From Deltaproteobacteria bacterium (GTDB taxonomy: Bacteria > Desulfobacterota > Desulfomonilia > UBA1062), in contig JAKPPU010000004.1 of assembly GCA_029547185.1 (NCBI GenBank), positions 186,001-250,000 of the forward strand: a stretch of 64,000 nucleotides of DNA, given 5' to 3'. The notes beneath the pieces are model-generated. The model did not search any database. It saw only the letters and a program-made list of their open reading frames with translations, and was not told the origin of the DNA. The stretch's first letter is position 1; each line of letters opens with the position of its first letter. Position numbers and translations under genes: made by a program. Below are positions 13,780-22,009 of this stretch, piece after piece.

Positions 13780-15561
13780 TTATCCCTTGTTCTTGCTGTC
13801 CTGAAGCTCCTTGAGGAGGTCTCCGAGATTCGTGCCAACCTTTTCGACTCCCTTGTCGTGGCTGATGACAGTCTTCTTCTCCTGGGCCTCTTCGAGTGCC
13901 TTGATGGAAAGACCGATCTTCTTGTTTTCCGGGCTCAGCCTCAGCACCATTGCCTCGACCTCCTGGCCCACGGAAAGGACGCTTCCAAGGTTATCGATCT
14001 TGTTGCTGCTCACCTCGGAGATATGGATCATCCCCTCGACCCCTTCACGTATCTCGACAAAGGCACCGAAATCCGTCAGAGACGTGATCTTGCCTTTCAC
14101 GATAGATCCCACCGGATGCTCATTGGCAACCTGAGTCCAAGGATCGGGGCTCAACTGCTTGATTCCCAGAGAAAATTTCTCGTTCTCCGGATCGACTGTG
14201 AGGACCTTGGCCTCGACGACGTCACCCTTCTTATAGAGTTCCCGCGGATTCTTTACCTTGGGATCCCAAGTGAGATCAGATACATGGATGAGACCGTCGA
14301 TATCGATGTTCTCATCGACGCTGACAAACAGGCCAAAATCCGTCACGTTCTTAACGGTGGCATTGAGCACCGTTCCCGGAGGATAATAGTCGTAGAGAAG
14401 GTCCCAGGGATTCGGGGATGCCTGCTTGAGGCCCAGCGAAATCCTCCTGTTCTCCTGATCGACGCCGAGTACCACGACATCCACTTCCTGACCTTCCTCA
14501 AGAATGGTGGAGGGATGCCTCATTCTCTTTGTCCAGAACATCTCGGAGATATGGACGAGGCCTTCGACCCCTTCTTCGATCTCTACGAACGCGCCGTAGT
14601 TCGTTATGGAAGTAACCTTACCGGATATCTTCTTCCCGATGGGATACCGATACTCGAGGCCCTCCCACGGATCCTGGGTGAGCTGCTTCATACCGAGCGA
14701 GATCTTCTCTGTTTCAGGGTCAAACTCGATGACCTTCACCTGAATCTGGTCACCGGGAGCGACTTTCTCTTTCGGGTCTTTCAGTTTTCCCCAGGACATA
14801 TCGGTGATATGAAGGAGTCCGTCTATCCCTCCGATGTCCACGAAGGCACCGTAGGCCATGATGTTCTTGACTATTCCCGTTACCGTATCACCTTTGGACA
14901 ACGTTGCGATGAGCTTCTTCTTGCTCTCTTCCCGTTTGCGTTCAAGAACTTCGCGGTGGCTTACAACCACGTTATTCTTTTTCCGGTTGAACTTGATGAT
15001 CGCAACTTCGATTGTCTGCCCCACCATCTTTTCCAGCTCTGCCTCGGAAGTCGGGCTGAGCGTGGCCTGCGAGGTGGGGAGGAATGAAGGGACACCGATA
15101 TCGATGGTAAGGCCTCCCTTTATCCGCTCGATAACCCTTCCTTTGAGGAAGGTATTTTCCTGATACGCCTGGATGATCTCGTCCCATATCTTGATGCGGC
15201 GGGCCTTTTCCTTGCTCAGCCTGATGATGCCCTTCGATGGGTTGATGCTTTCCACGAGCACCTCGACCTCATCGCCTACAGCCACGGTAATGACTCCGTT
15301 TTCATCAATGAATTCACGGATCAAAGCCTGGCCTTCCTGCTTTCTGCCGATATCGATCATGATATGTTCTGTTCCCACCTGGACGACCGTTCCCGTTACC
15401 ACGGAACCGGTGGAAACACGTTTATCCAACGTTTCTTCATAGAGAGCTTCCAACTCGAAATTTTTGTCGAATTCCCCTGGCTGATCCTGGGCCTTTTTGC
15501 TCTCTGTCATCTCCTCCTTGACTTCATTTTGATCTGTTTTGATTTCTTCTAGGTTATACAT
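13780..15561 (-). CDS. rpsA: 30S ribosomal protein S1
   Basis: 593 residues with six S1 RNA-binding repeats, as in long proteobacterial S1. The repeat signatures in order include TGTVVQVGTEHIMIDI, KGRVIERIKGGLTIDI, TGIVKNIMAYGAFVDI, SGKVTSITNYGAFVEI, ATVKNVTDFGLFVSVD and KGKITSLTDFGAFVEI. The first two are the degenerate ribosome-binding repeats, the last four bind mRNA. An acidic, Glu/Lys-rich N-terminus of about 35 residues precedes repeat 1. ATG at 15561 follows a GGGGG-type site. It appears to be a single-gene unit with its own terminator. Confidence 0.97.
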   Translation of the reverse strand: MYNLEEIKTDQNEVKEEMTESKKAQDQPGEFDKNFELEALYEETLDKRVSTGSVVTGTVVQVGTEHIMIDIGRKQEGQALIREFIDENGVITVAVGDEVEVLVESINPSKGIIRLSKEKARRIKIWDEIIQAYQENTFLKGRVIERIKGGLTIDIGVPSFLPTSQATLSPTSEAELEKMVGQTIEVAIIKFNRKKNNVVVSHREVLERKREESKKKLIATLSKGDTVTGIVKNIMAYGAFVDIGGIDGLLHITDMSWGKLKDPKEKVAPGDQIQVKVIEFDPETEKISLGMKQLTQDPWEGLEYRYPIGKKISGKVTSITNYGAFVEIEEGVEGLVHISEMFWTKRMRHPSTILEEGQEVDVVVLGVDQENRRISLGLKQASPNPWDLLYDYYPPGTVLNATVKNVTDFGLFVSVDENIDIDGLIHVSDLTWDPKVKNPRELYKKGDVVEAKVLTVDPENEKFSLGIKQLSPDPWTQVANEHPVGSIVKGKITSLTDFGAFVEIREGVEGMIHISEVSSNKIDNLGSVLSVGQEVEAMVLRLSPENKKIGLSIKALEEAQEKKTVISHDKGVEKVGTNLGDLLKELQDSKNKG

Positions 15562-15617
15562 AGTTCCAATCCCCCTATCCGTCGTTCCTTATTCCTCGTT
15601 TCTCTATAAGTTGGCAT

Positions 15618-15646
15618 CCTATACAATATAGATATACAAAACACAA
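15618..15646 (-). promoter_or_regulatory. possible sigma-70 type promoter of rpsA
   Basis: Minus strand TTGTGT (15646-15641), 17-nt spacer, TATAGG (15623-15618), about 57 nt ahead of the rpsA ATG. Match to consensus is only moderate and the surrounding sequence is AT-rich, so other registers are possible. Confidence 0.35.
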
Positions 15647-15790
15647 GCCTTTAATGGGGCGTTCCCCTCCCATACATATCCTCACGGGATACGTAACCGA
15701 GCCTGAATATAACGATCTGAAAGGTATGCCGTTGCCTTGGCCTGATTGTCGGGCGGTTATTTCCCTTGCACGGTCCGATCTGTCGAAAAC

Positions 15791-16270
15791 TCAGTCGAGA
15801 GGGTTCTTTTTTTTCTTGAGACCGGAAGGATCCTTGAGAGCCTTGTCCAAGTCACTGAAAACACGCTCTCTGTCGCGGCTCTCACCGAGGGATTTCTCTA
15901 TTTCCCTGAGCCTCGACTGCTGGCGGCTCTGGAACTGGGAGATTTCCTCCGAGATGCGCGGAGTACCCTCTTCTCTCGGTAAGGTCTCAATCTTCATGTA
16001 ATCGGCTATCCCATACCGGCATTCCGCCCCTGAAACGATCTCCGTAATGATCTTTTCATCGGAAAGCTTCCTGGACAGAAGAGACAGCTCTTCTTCGGAG
16101 ATCTTCAAGACATCCGATAGGTCCCCCAGGGTCGGCGGCCTCTTGTGAAGATGCTCGAAGACCCGGATACCGGCGACAAAGATATGTGCAGATTCATAGA
16201 GACTCTTTGATGACATGGCAGACAATGTATTATAAAGCGTTTCGGGATGCAACAATGATTCAAAGTACAT
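15791..16270 (-). CDS. winged-helix-like small protein with charged C-terminal tail
   Basis: 159 residues from the ATG at 16270; TTG 16276 and ATG 16216 are alternatives, and no start has a strong ribosome-binding site. A TTGTTG-N15-TATAAT motif sits just upstream of ATG 16216, which would favour that shorter form. Residues about 25-95 look like a winged-helix or Rrf2-like domain (HIFVAGIRVFEHLHKRPPTL, then LKISEEELSLLSRKLSDE); the rest is a highly charged coiled-coil tail ending in a Lys cluster. Family unknown to me. It lies upstream of rpsA on the same strand. Confidence 0.6.
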   Translation of the reverse strand: MYFESLLHPETLYNTLSAMSSKSLYESAHIFVAGIRVFEHLHKRPPTLGDLSDVLKISEEELSLLSRKLSDEKIITEIVSGAECRYGIADYMKIETLPREEGTPRISEEISQFQSRQQSRLREIEKSLGESRDRERVFSDLDKALKDPSGLKKKKNPLD

Positions 16271-16443
16271 ACCCAAAGAATGCTTTATTTCTCCAACCTG
16301 GATTCATACCCGAAAAATCAGGATCAGTCACTTATTGCGAGTACTTCGATATATTAGATGAAGCTGCCATGAATTGGATTCAAGAATACCCTTGATAGTA
16401 CCGATACAACATTAAAATAATGCCGCCTTAAGGAGGACAGGAC

Positions 16444-17421
16444 TTGAAGAAAACAATCCCTCTCATCATAAGCCTTCTCTTCGTCGTATGTGCAATAACA
16501 CCCTTAGGGGCACAAGATACCGTCCATACCGTCAAGAAAGGAGATACGCTCTGGGACATCACGAAAATGTACCTCGAGACACCCTGGAAGTGGCCGATCG
16601 TATGGGCGAACAATCAGGACATCACCAACCCGCATCTCATCTTTCCCGGTGACCGGGTGGTGATCTCCAAGAATGGAGACAGGACAACGATCACGATCAT
16701 ACCTGCCAAGCAGGCTGGAACGGAGACTGTCTCTACCCCCAAGGAGATAACGGATACCAAAGGAAAATCGATCGTAGTTTCTCCGCAATATTCTACATAC
16801 TTCTACAGTCCGACCCCACTGAGCGGGAGCGGAACCGTTCTCAAGAAGATGGGCGTGGGCGATTTTTCCTCAACGAACGAATCCGTCATCATCAAATCCA
16901 AATCGGGTCTTGCCCCGAACAGCGGGATAAACATCGTATCCAAGATCGCCGAAATCAAGGACAAGGACAAGGTCGCAGGCTATCTCTACAAGACGGTGGC
17001 CATCGCATGGATAGATGAAGCCCAGGGTGATTTCTTCAAGGCAGCGATCAAATATTCGAATCAGGAAGTACGTGAAGGGGATGTCGTCCTTGACGACCTG
17101 GGCTCGATCCATCCTATTGCCATGAACCTCTTCGAGCCCTCGTTGAAGGGAGCCGGCCGGGTTATCGATCTGGTGGGAGGAGTAAGCGGCAGCTGCTATC
17201 TGGATCTCGTGTTCTTGAATATCGGGAAGGCAGACGGAGTCGAGCAGGGAGCTCTTATCAATCTTTACCGGGAAGAAGAGCTGAAAGAAGAAAAAACCGT
17301 AATAAAGGAATACCAGGGGATGGCTCTTGTTCTCCAGTCGCTTGATACGAGCAGCATGGCCCTCGTAATCGAGTCGATAGGTCCTATTCAGAGAAACTTC
17401 GTCGCATCAGGCATCAAGTAG
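16444..17421 (+). CDS. secreted LysM-domain protein
   Basis: 325 residues, TTG start at 16444 chosen because AAGGAGGACAGG lies just upstream. Residues 1-23 form a signal peptide ending PLGAQ. A LysM domain follows (VKKGDTLWDITKMYL...NPHLIFPGDRVVI, about residues 29-76) with the LIFPGD signature, so it should bind peptidoglycan in the periplasm. The remaining 250 residues are beta-rich, with repeated short segments such as GDVVLDDLGSIHPIAMN and KADGVEQGALINLYR that resemble a conserved deltaproteobacterial LysM protein of unknown role. It is monocistronic, with a strong terminator directly after it. Confidence 0.85.
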   Translation: MKKTIPLIISLLFVVCAITPLGAQDTVHTVKKGDTLWDITKMYLETPWKWPIVWANNQDITNPHLIFPGDRVVISKNGDRTTITIIPAKQAGTETVSTPKEITDTKGKSIVVSPQYSTYFYSPTPLSGSGTVLKKMGVGDFSSTNESVIIKSKSGLAPNSGINIVSKIAEIKDKDKVAGYLYKTVAIAWIDEAQGDFFKAAIKYSNQEVREGDVVLDDLGSIHPIAMNLFEPSLKGAGRVIDLVGGVSGSCYLDLVFLNIGKADGVEQGALINLYREEELKEEKTVIKEYQGMALVLQSLDTSSMALVIESIGPIQRNFVASGIK

Positions 17422-17452
17422 ATCCTTAAGTAAATCGAGATCGACGGGAAAT

Positions 17453-17487
17453 CCGGGGCCCTTTGAGGAAAAGGCCCCGGGTTTTTC
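17453..17487 (+). terminator. rho-independent terminator after the LysM gene
   Basis: CCGGGGCC and GGCCCCGG form a perfect 8-bp GC stem around TTTGAGGAAAA (17453-17480), followed by GTTTTTC. It also abuts the stop of the convergent PilZ gene. Confidence 0.9.
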
Positions 17488-17489
17488 AT

Positions 17490-17801
17490 TTAGTAGGGCA
17501 CCCCTTGATATGACAGGAGAAGATCGAGACCCTTGCCGTCAATACGGGTAAACGTCACTGCCATTCCCTTATCCGTCTTTCTGATTATACGCCCATGGGT
17601 CCAGATGATCTTGCCGAACTCTTCAACATCCAAGCTTGCAATAATATAGCCATCCACATTATCGGGAGGAGTATCTGTCGTGATGTACATGCCGCCTCTG
17701 CTGATATTGATCACCCGTCCCATCTTGTAGGCGAAGCCATTGTCACGGTAAGCAACCTTGATGTTAACGCTGGCGCGTTTATGCGCCCTCATTTCTTCCA
17801 T
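17490..17801 (-). CDS. PilZ domain c-di-GMP binding protein
   Basis: 103 residues, a stand-alone PilZ domain. The RxxxR motif is seen near the start (RAHKRAS) and the second motif as NISRGGMYI, so c-di-GMP binding should be intact. Starts ATG at 17801 with GGGGAG about 10 nt upstream. Stand-alone PilZ proteins relay c-di-GMP levels to motility, polysaccharide or secretion machines; the partner is unknown. Two HD-GYP proteins in the window could degrade the signal. The stop is 3 nt past the LysM terminator. Confidence 0.9.
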   Translation of the reverse strand: MEEMRAHKRASVNIKVAYRDNGFAYKMGRVINISRGGMYITTDTPPDNVDGYIIASLDVEEFGKIIWTHGRIIRKTDKGMAVTFTRIDGKGLDLLLSYQGVPY

Positions 17802-18014
17802 TCCAGTAAAACTCCCCTGTTCCGGACAAGAAGCAGTTCATCACATCGCCACATTTTTCAGTGGCCAGTATCTTAATATAAAACCTCCACTTGTTCAAGT
17901 ATCTCAAGAGAAACATGCATCAGCCCATAACATTATAAAATAGTTGCATAATATCATGGCTGCCCGAGAACACTACGTTGACACCCGAGGTTCACTTAGG
18001 ATATAGACGAAACC

Positions 18015-18548
18015 ATGAAGGTGTTGTATCCTGCCAGCAAGATCGCCCAGAAGGTCAAAGAATTGGGGGAAAGGATAACCGCTGAGTATCAGGGAAAAGA
18101 TCTGCTCGTTATCGGTATCCTCAAGGGGGGATTCATGTTCATGTCCGACCTCGTACGCTCATTAAACCTCCCCGTAAAGATCGAATTCGTTCGCCTTTCC
18201 AGCTATGGCTGCTCCGATAGCCCCCAGTGGGATGTCAAGGTCGTGAATGATGTCGATCAGGATACGATAAAAGGCAAACATGTCCTGATCATCGACGATA
18301 TCATGGATACAGGGCAAAGCCTGGTTTGCTTCAAAAGGCATCTGGAGGCCAAAGGACCTGCGTCAGTCAAGATCTGCACAATGATAAACAAGACCGCTCG
18401 CAGAGATCAGTCTATCGAACCTGATTTCTACGGGTTCAAGATGGAGGATGGATTCATCGTGGGGTATGGCCTGGATTATGCTGAAGACTACCGAGCACTG
18501 CCGGACATATACGTAATAGAGTCCAGTGACAGGAGGAATGCCCATTGA
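18015..18548 (+). CDS. hpt: hypoxanthine phosphoribosyltransferase
   Basis: 177 residues, typical length. The PRPP-binding motif VLIIDDIMDTGQSL is at about residues 90-103, VIGILKGGFMFMSDL near 35-50, and the C-terminal GYGLDYAEDYRALPDIYVI contains the purine-contacting segment. It makes IMP (and GMP) from free bases and PRPP in purine salvage. The stop overlaps the TTG start of the next gene (TTGA), so the two are co-translated. Confidence 0.95.
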   Translation: MKVLYPASKIAQKVKELGERITAEYQGKDLLVIGILKGGFMFMSDLVRSLNLPVKIEFVRLSSYGCSDSPQWDVKVVNDVDQDTIKGKHVLIIDDIMDTGQSLVCFKRHLEAKGPASVKICTMINKTARRDQSIEPDFYGFKMEDGFIVGYGLDYAEDYRALPDIYVIESSDRRNAH

Positions 18549-19459
18549 CAGTGGTTGAATGCCCGAATTGCGGCAGTAAATTCAAAATCAACAAAGACGT
18601 CCTGCCGAAAGAATCAGTCAAGATGCGATGCAGCGTGTGCTCCCATGTCTTCTTGTACTCCTTGCCGGAAGGCACGGATCTCGAGCAGGATTTCGATGAA
18701 CTCCTCAAGGGAACGAATGACGGTGAGCTCGAGGAGAGGCCCCTTGAGGAGTCCGTAACCGGAGAGATGGTTGGAGAGATCTCCGAGAGCCCTGGAGAGG
18801 TCGAGAAGCAAGGGGAAGAGGAGAAAAAGCCTGCTGAGGAAGAGGTCCAGCCCGAATCGGTCATACGGGAGATCGATTCCATTCTCGGATCCGGTGACGC
18901 GGCTGCATCGTCAGAGGATGCCCCAAAAGCGGAAGAGGCACCTCGGAGAGGCATATCCCTCAAGGTCAAGGCAGCTCTGGCACTCTTCGCCGTCTTGGTC
19001 ATTGGTGCAGGCCTCTTTCTTTTCAAGGGTTATCTCCCGTCTCTCGGAGGCATGGGCCAGCCGATCCTGGAGAGGGGGCCGTTCTTTTCCATTCCGGATG
19101 ACAACGTCACCTATGAGCTCCTGACAAATAACAGCGAAGGATCCGTTCTGGTTGTCAAAGGTGTCATCAAGAAGCTCACGTCAAAACCCCTCAAATCGGT
19201 CATGGTCGAGGCACGCGTGTATGATCAGAGAAATAACCTCATAGAGAGCCGCAGCAACTATGCAGGCATCGTCCCGGAATCTTCAGAGCTTTCCCGGCAA
19301 AACAGTTCCGATATCGAAACCCTGCTCACTGCAGAACCGAGATCATTGGGCGCCCTGGCTACATCATCCGATATACCCTTTCTTGTGGCATTTTTCGGCA
19401 AGGCTGCCCGCGAGGGGTATTCCATCCAGGTCGAGGTAAAAGAATTTCATTGGAAATAG
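18545..19459 (+). CDS. zinc-ribbon (MJ0042-type) membrane protein with DUF3426-like C-terminus
   Basis: 304 residues from TTG 18545, with AGGAGG 9 nt upstream and a TTGA overlap with hpt. The N-terminal zinc ribbon has two CxxC pairs (CPNCGSKFKI and RCSVCSHVF). A long acidic, Glu/Pro-rich linker (about residues 45-135) leads to one membrane helix (about 140-160), then an extracytoplasmic beta-sandwich (about 170-304) resembling DUF3426. This architecture is widespread in Proteobacteria but its function is unknown; it could be a membrane-tethered sensor. Linker length and acidity are notable. Confidence 0.82.
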   Translation: MTVVECPNCGSKFKINKDVLPKESVKMRCSVCSHVFLYSLPEGTDLEQDFDELLKGTNDGELEERPLEESVTGEMVGEISESPGEVEKQGEEEKKPAEEEVQPESVIREIDSILGSGDAAASSEDAPKAEEAPRRGISLKVKAALALFAVLVIGAGLFLFKGYLPSLGGMGQPILERGPFFSIPDDNVTYELLTNNSEGSVLVVKGVIKKLTSKPLKSVMVEARVYDQRNNLIESRSNYAGIVPESSELSRQNSSDIETLLTAEPRSLGALATSSDIPFLVAFFGKAAREGYSIQVEVKEFHWK

Positions 19460-19847
19460 AGGCAGGCTCCCCTAGCACCCGGGCATGAAGTTGTCGGCAT
19501 CACCGTGAGATGTCCTTGCCTTGGCTGCTGCGGACAGCTTTTCTTCTCGGTGGCAGAAGGTACTGTGAAGAGGGCTGCTGTAGGGGGATACGACGAGAGG
19601 GTATTGGGTTGCATCGCATGATTAACTCATCTTCATTGCAAAGGAACCGAATACCCGTACTTATATATCTAGTTACACCTTTAATCCCGACAAAAGATCA
19701 CCCGCTGTGCCTGAATCCGGCGGGAGGTTGGGCAGAACGTTTCTTCCGTCACGTAAAGAGTGCAGGGATTCATCCGATATTGATACCGTCTGATTCACGG
19801 ATGCGGATGCAGCGCCATCCGGGAAAGAGCCGTCGACTTAAAGCTCC
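19460..19847. other. 388-nt non-coding stretch
   Basis: Between the zinc-ribbon gene and ruvX I see no credible gene on either strand, no clean terminator and no tRNA. A promoter for ruvX-mltG should lie here. A minus-strand segment has a faint likeness to signal recognition particle RNA but lacks its core loop (see rejected items). Confidence 0.5.
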
Positions 19848-20261
19848 ATGCGTATAATGGGAATCGATTATGGAACAAAACGGATCGGGGTCGCCATCAG
19901 TGACCCGTCGGGTGTGATAGCGCACCCCCTTGAGACGATTCCTGTACGCGAGGACGGCTCCCACATGGAGTCTTTGAAGGCAGTAGTCCGTGATTATGAA
20001 GTGAAGAAGATCGTAGTCGGCCTTCCCTATGATATGGATGGTGGCGTGGGCGAGAGTGCAAACAGGGTGATCAACTGGGCCAGGGATCTTGAAATATCGT
20101 TGAAGCTGCCTGTCGAACTCTGGGATGAGAGGCTTACAACATCGGAAGCCTATGAGATTCTTATACGGATGAACGTTAAGGGCCCAAAGAGGAAGAGATT
20201 GATTGACAAAATTGCAGCGAGCGTCATGCTGCAAGGCTATCTGGATGCAATGAGATCATGA
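19848..20261 (+). CDS. ruvX: YqgF/RuvX family Holliday-junction resolvase-like protein
   Basis: 137 residues, typical. RNase H-like fold with MGIDYGTKRIGVAISD (catalytic Asp6), KIVVGLPYDMDG, the ELWDERLTT segment and the final DKIAASVMLQGYLD with the third acidic residue. The family processes the 5' end of pre-16S rRNA and/or resolves junctions; it is essential in many bacteria. The ATG at 19848 has only a weak upstream site. The stop overlaps the ATG of mltG (ATGA). Confidence 0.95.
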   Translation: MRIMGIDYGTKRIGVAISDPSGVIAHPLETIPVREDGSHMESLKAVVRDYEVKKIVVGLPYDMDGGVGESANRVINWARDLEISLKLPVELWDERLTTSEAYEILIRMNVKGPKRKRLIDKIAASVMLQGYLDAMRS

Positions 20262-21253
20262 AATCGAAGTGGCACGGCTTGATCATCTTTATGAGTTGTA
20301 TCCTTATCGTGCTCATCACCCATGCCTATATGTTCATTATCACTCCCTCGGCTCCCAAAAGGCCGCTGATGATTGAAATCAAGCCGGGAACCAGTGCCCG
20401 GGAGATCTCACAGAAGCTCGAGGATGAGGAAATCATAACGAGCTCGACCATGTTCATGGCGACCGCTGTAATCACGGGCAAGGTTACACGCCTTCAGGCA
20501 GGTACCTATGTTTTTGAAGGCAAGCATTACCCTCTGGATATTATCCTCATCCTTTTCAGGGGAAGGACCTTGCGATACCGGATTACGATCCCTGAGGGGT
20601 CGACCGTATACGATATCGGAGCAATCGTCGCTGAAACAGGCCTGCTGAGCAAGCAGGAGTTCATAGAGAGTGCAAAGGATCCCGAGACAACGGAATTCTT
20701 CGGGATCGACGCACCCTCGATGGAGGGCTTCCTTTACCCGGATACCTACTACCTGGCTCCCCATATGACATCTCTGGAAATTATGGCAAAGATGGTGAAC
20801 AGGTTCCATGAAGTCTGCCCTCGAAATTTTGTAAACAGGGCGAGTGAGCTGGGCATGAGTTTTCCGGAAGTGATAACCCTCGCATCGATTATTCAGAAAG
20901 AAGCCGTTTCCTCCAAAGAAAAGCCCATCATTTCCTCGGTCTTCCATAATCGACTGAAACACCATATGCCCCTGCAGTCTGATCCGACGGCAGTATACGG
21001 AATTGACGGCTTCAGACGAAAGATCCTGCCCGAGGATATCAGAAAGGATACCCCGTACAATACTTACAAGTGCCGGGGCCTTCCGCCGGGACCGATATGC
21101 AATCCCGATGTCAATTCCATTCGGGCAGCCCTCTGGCCTGCCCGTACAAACTATCTGTTCTTCGTTTCAAAGGGTAATGGATACCATCATTTTTCCAGGA
21201 CGTTCGAGGAGCACAGCAGGGCAATCCAGATCGGGAATGCTCCGGGCAAATAG
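20258..21253 (+). CDS. mltG: endolytic murein transglycosylase
   Basis: 331 residues. One N-terminal membrane helix, then a LysM-like subdomain (EIKPGTSAREISQKLEDE) and the YceG catalytic domain: MEGFLYPDTYYLAP, the catalytic Glu near residue 216 in LASIIQKEA, LQSDPTAVYG and YNTYKCRGLPPGPICNP. It cuts nascent glycan strands and so sets their length during peptidoglycan synthesis. It is coupled to ruvX by ATGA, a common gene pair. No obvious terminator follows. Confidence 0.95.
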   Translation: MKSKWHGLIIFMSCILIVLITHAYMFIITPSAPKRPLMIEIKPGTSAREISQKLEDEEIITSSTMFMATAVITGKVTRLQAGTYVFEGKHYPLDIILILFRGRTLRYRITIPEGSTVYDIGAIVAETGLLSKQEFIESAKDPETTEFFGIDAPSMEGFLYPDTYYLAPHMTSLEIMAKMVNRFHEVCPRNFVNRASELGMSFPEVITLASIIQKEAVSSKEKPIISSVFHNRLKHHMPLQSDPTAVYGIDGFRRKILPEDIRKDTPYNTYKCRGLPPGPICNPDVNSIRAALWPARTNYLFFVSKGNGYHHFSRTFEEHSRAIQIGNAPGK

Positions 21254-21394
21254 GGAGAATGTCCTCGTCCCACCACTGACCATACCTTCTCCATAGAGGA
21301 TGGAGGAATCCCTGCCCCTGCGGCAGTCGGGTGGGAATGTGGCTCCCGGCTATTGTTTCTAAAGTTAATTTCTCGCAAGTACGATAAAAGGCTC

Positions 21395-22009
21395 ATGGAG
21401 CATATGCATGCGGCTGTCATTGATGACGATGCCGGCATCCTTGACCTTATCGAGCAGATACTCAGGGAAGAGGGCATTGATACAAAACGCTATCACCAGG
21501 GAGAGGACTTTCTGCCGCACCTGGATAAGTATGATTTCGATATCATCATCTCAGACCTCGTGCTCCCGGGAATCTCGGGACTCGATCTCCTCGATGAACT
21601 CAAAGCCCGGGGGAAGGATATACCGGTCGTCATAATCACCGGATATGCCTCTTTAGATTCTGCCATCAATGCAGTGAACAGGGGCGCCTTCTACTACATT
21701 AAAAAACCTTTTAATATCGAGGAGATCAGATTCGTCATTCACCGCCTCAGACAGCGGCAGGATACGATGAAAGAGATGGAGGCCCTGAAAAATCAGGTCA
21801 AGCTTCTGCAGGCCGAGCTCGGAAAAGAGAAGGGTGAAGATGTCCAGAATTTCGTCCCGTTGTCTCCGTTGAGCCTTCTCCAGGGAAACAATGATGTCGC
21901 CAAGGCGTTGTCGGCCATTGAATATCTTGGAAGGCTCAAATCCGGAGGGATTATCTCCGAGAAGGAATTCGGTGAATACAAGGGTAAAATTCTCAAAAGG
22001 ATTGTATGA
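21395..22009 (+). CDS. response regulator with C-terminal SHOCT domain
   Basis: 204 residues from ATG 21395; upstream TTG 21353 would add 14 residues that are not part of the fold, and ATG 21404 is a further option. Receiver domain at about 1-120 with AAVIDDDAGIL, phospho-acceptor Asp near 53 (IISDLVLPGISG), TGYAS and KKPF. A coiled-coil linker (about 122-155) follows, then a C-terminal segment with LGRLKSGGIISEKEFGEYK, which fits the SHOCT domain. There is no DNA-binding output. It overlaps the HD-GYP regulator (ATGA), implying a joint pathway. Receiver-SHOCT fusions are unusual. Confidence 0.85.
   Translation: MEHMHAAVIDDDAGILDLIEQILREEGIDTKRYHQGEDFLPHLDKYDFDIIISDLVLPGISGLDLLDELKARGKDIPVVIITGYASLDSAINAVNRGAFYYIKKPFNIEEIRFVIHRLRQRQDTMKEMEALKNQVKLLQAELGKEKGEDVQNFVPLSPLSLLQGNNDVAKALSAIEYLGRLKSGGIISEKEFGEYKGKILKRIV

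Noticed and set aside
13603-15087. 494-codon plus-strand frame opposite rpsA
   Set aside because: Shadow of the S1 repeats on the other strand; repeated segments mirror the S1 repeats and there is no ribosome-binding site.
16186-16395. 69-codon plus-strand frame upstream of the LysM gene
   Set aside because: Overlaps the divergent winged-helix gene start and has no ribosome-binding site or family likeness.
19461-19570. Possible small SRP RNA on the minus strand (GCAGCAGCCAAGGCA resembles the 4.5S RNA core)
   Set aside because: The conserved GGAAGGA-type loop is missing, the flanking arms do not pair and there is no terminator; the match is limited to one short block.
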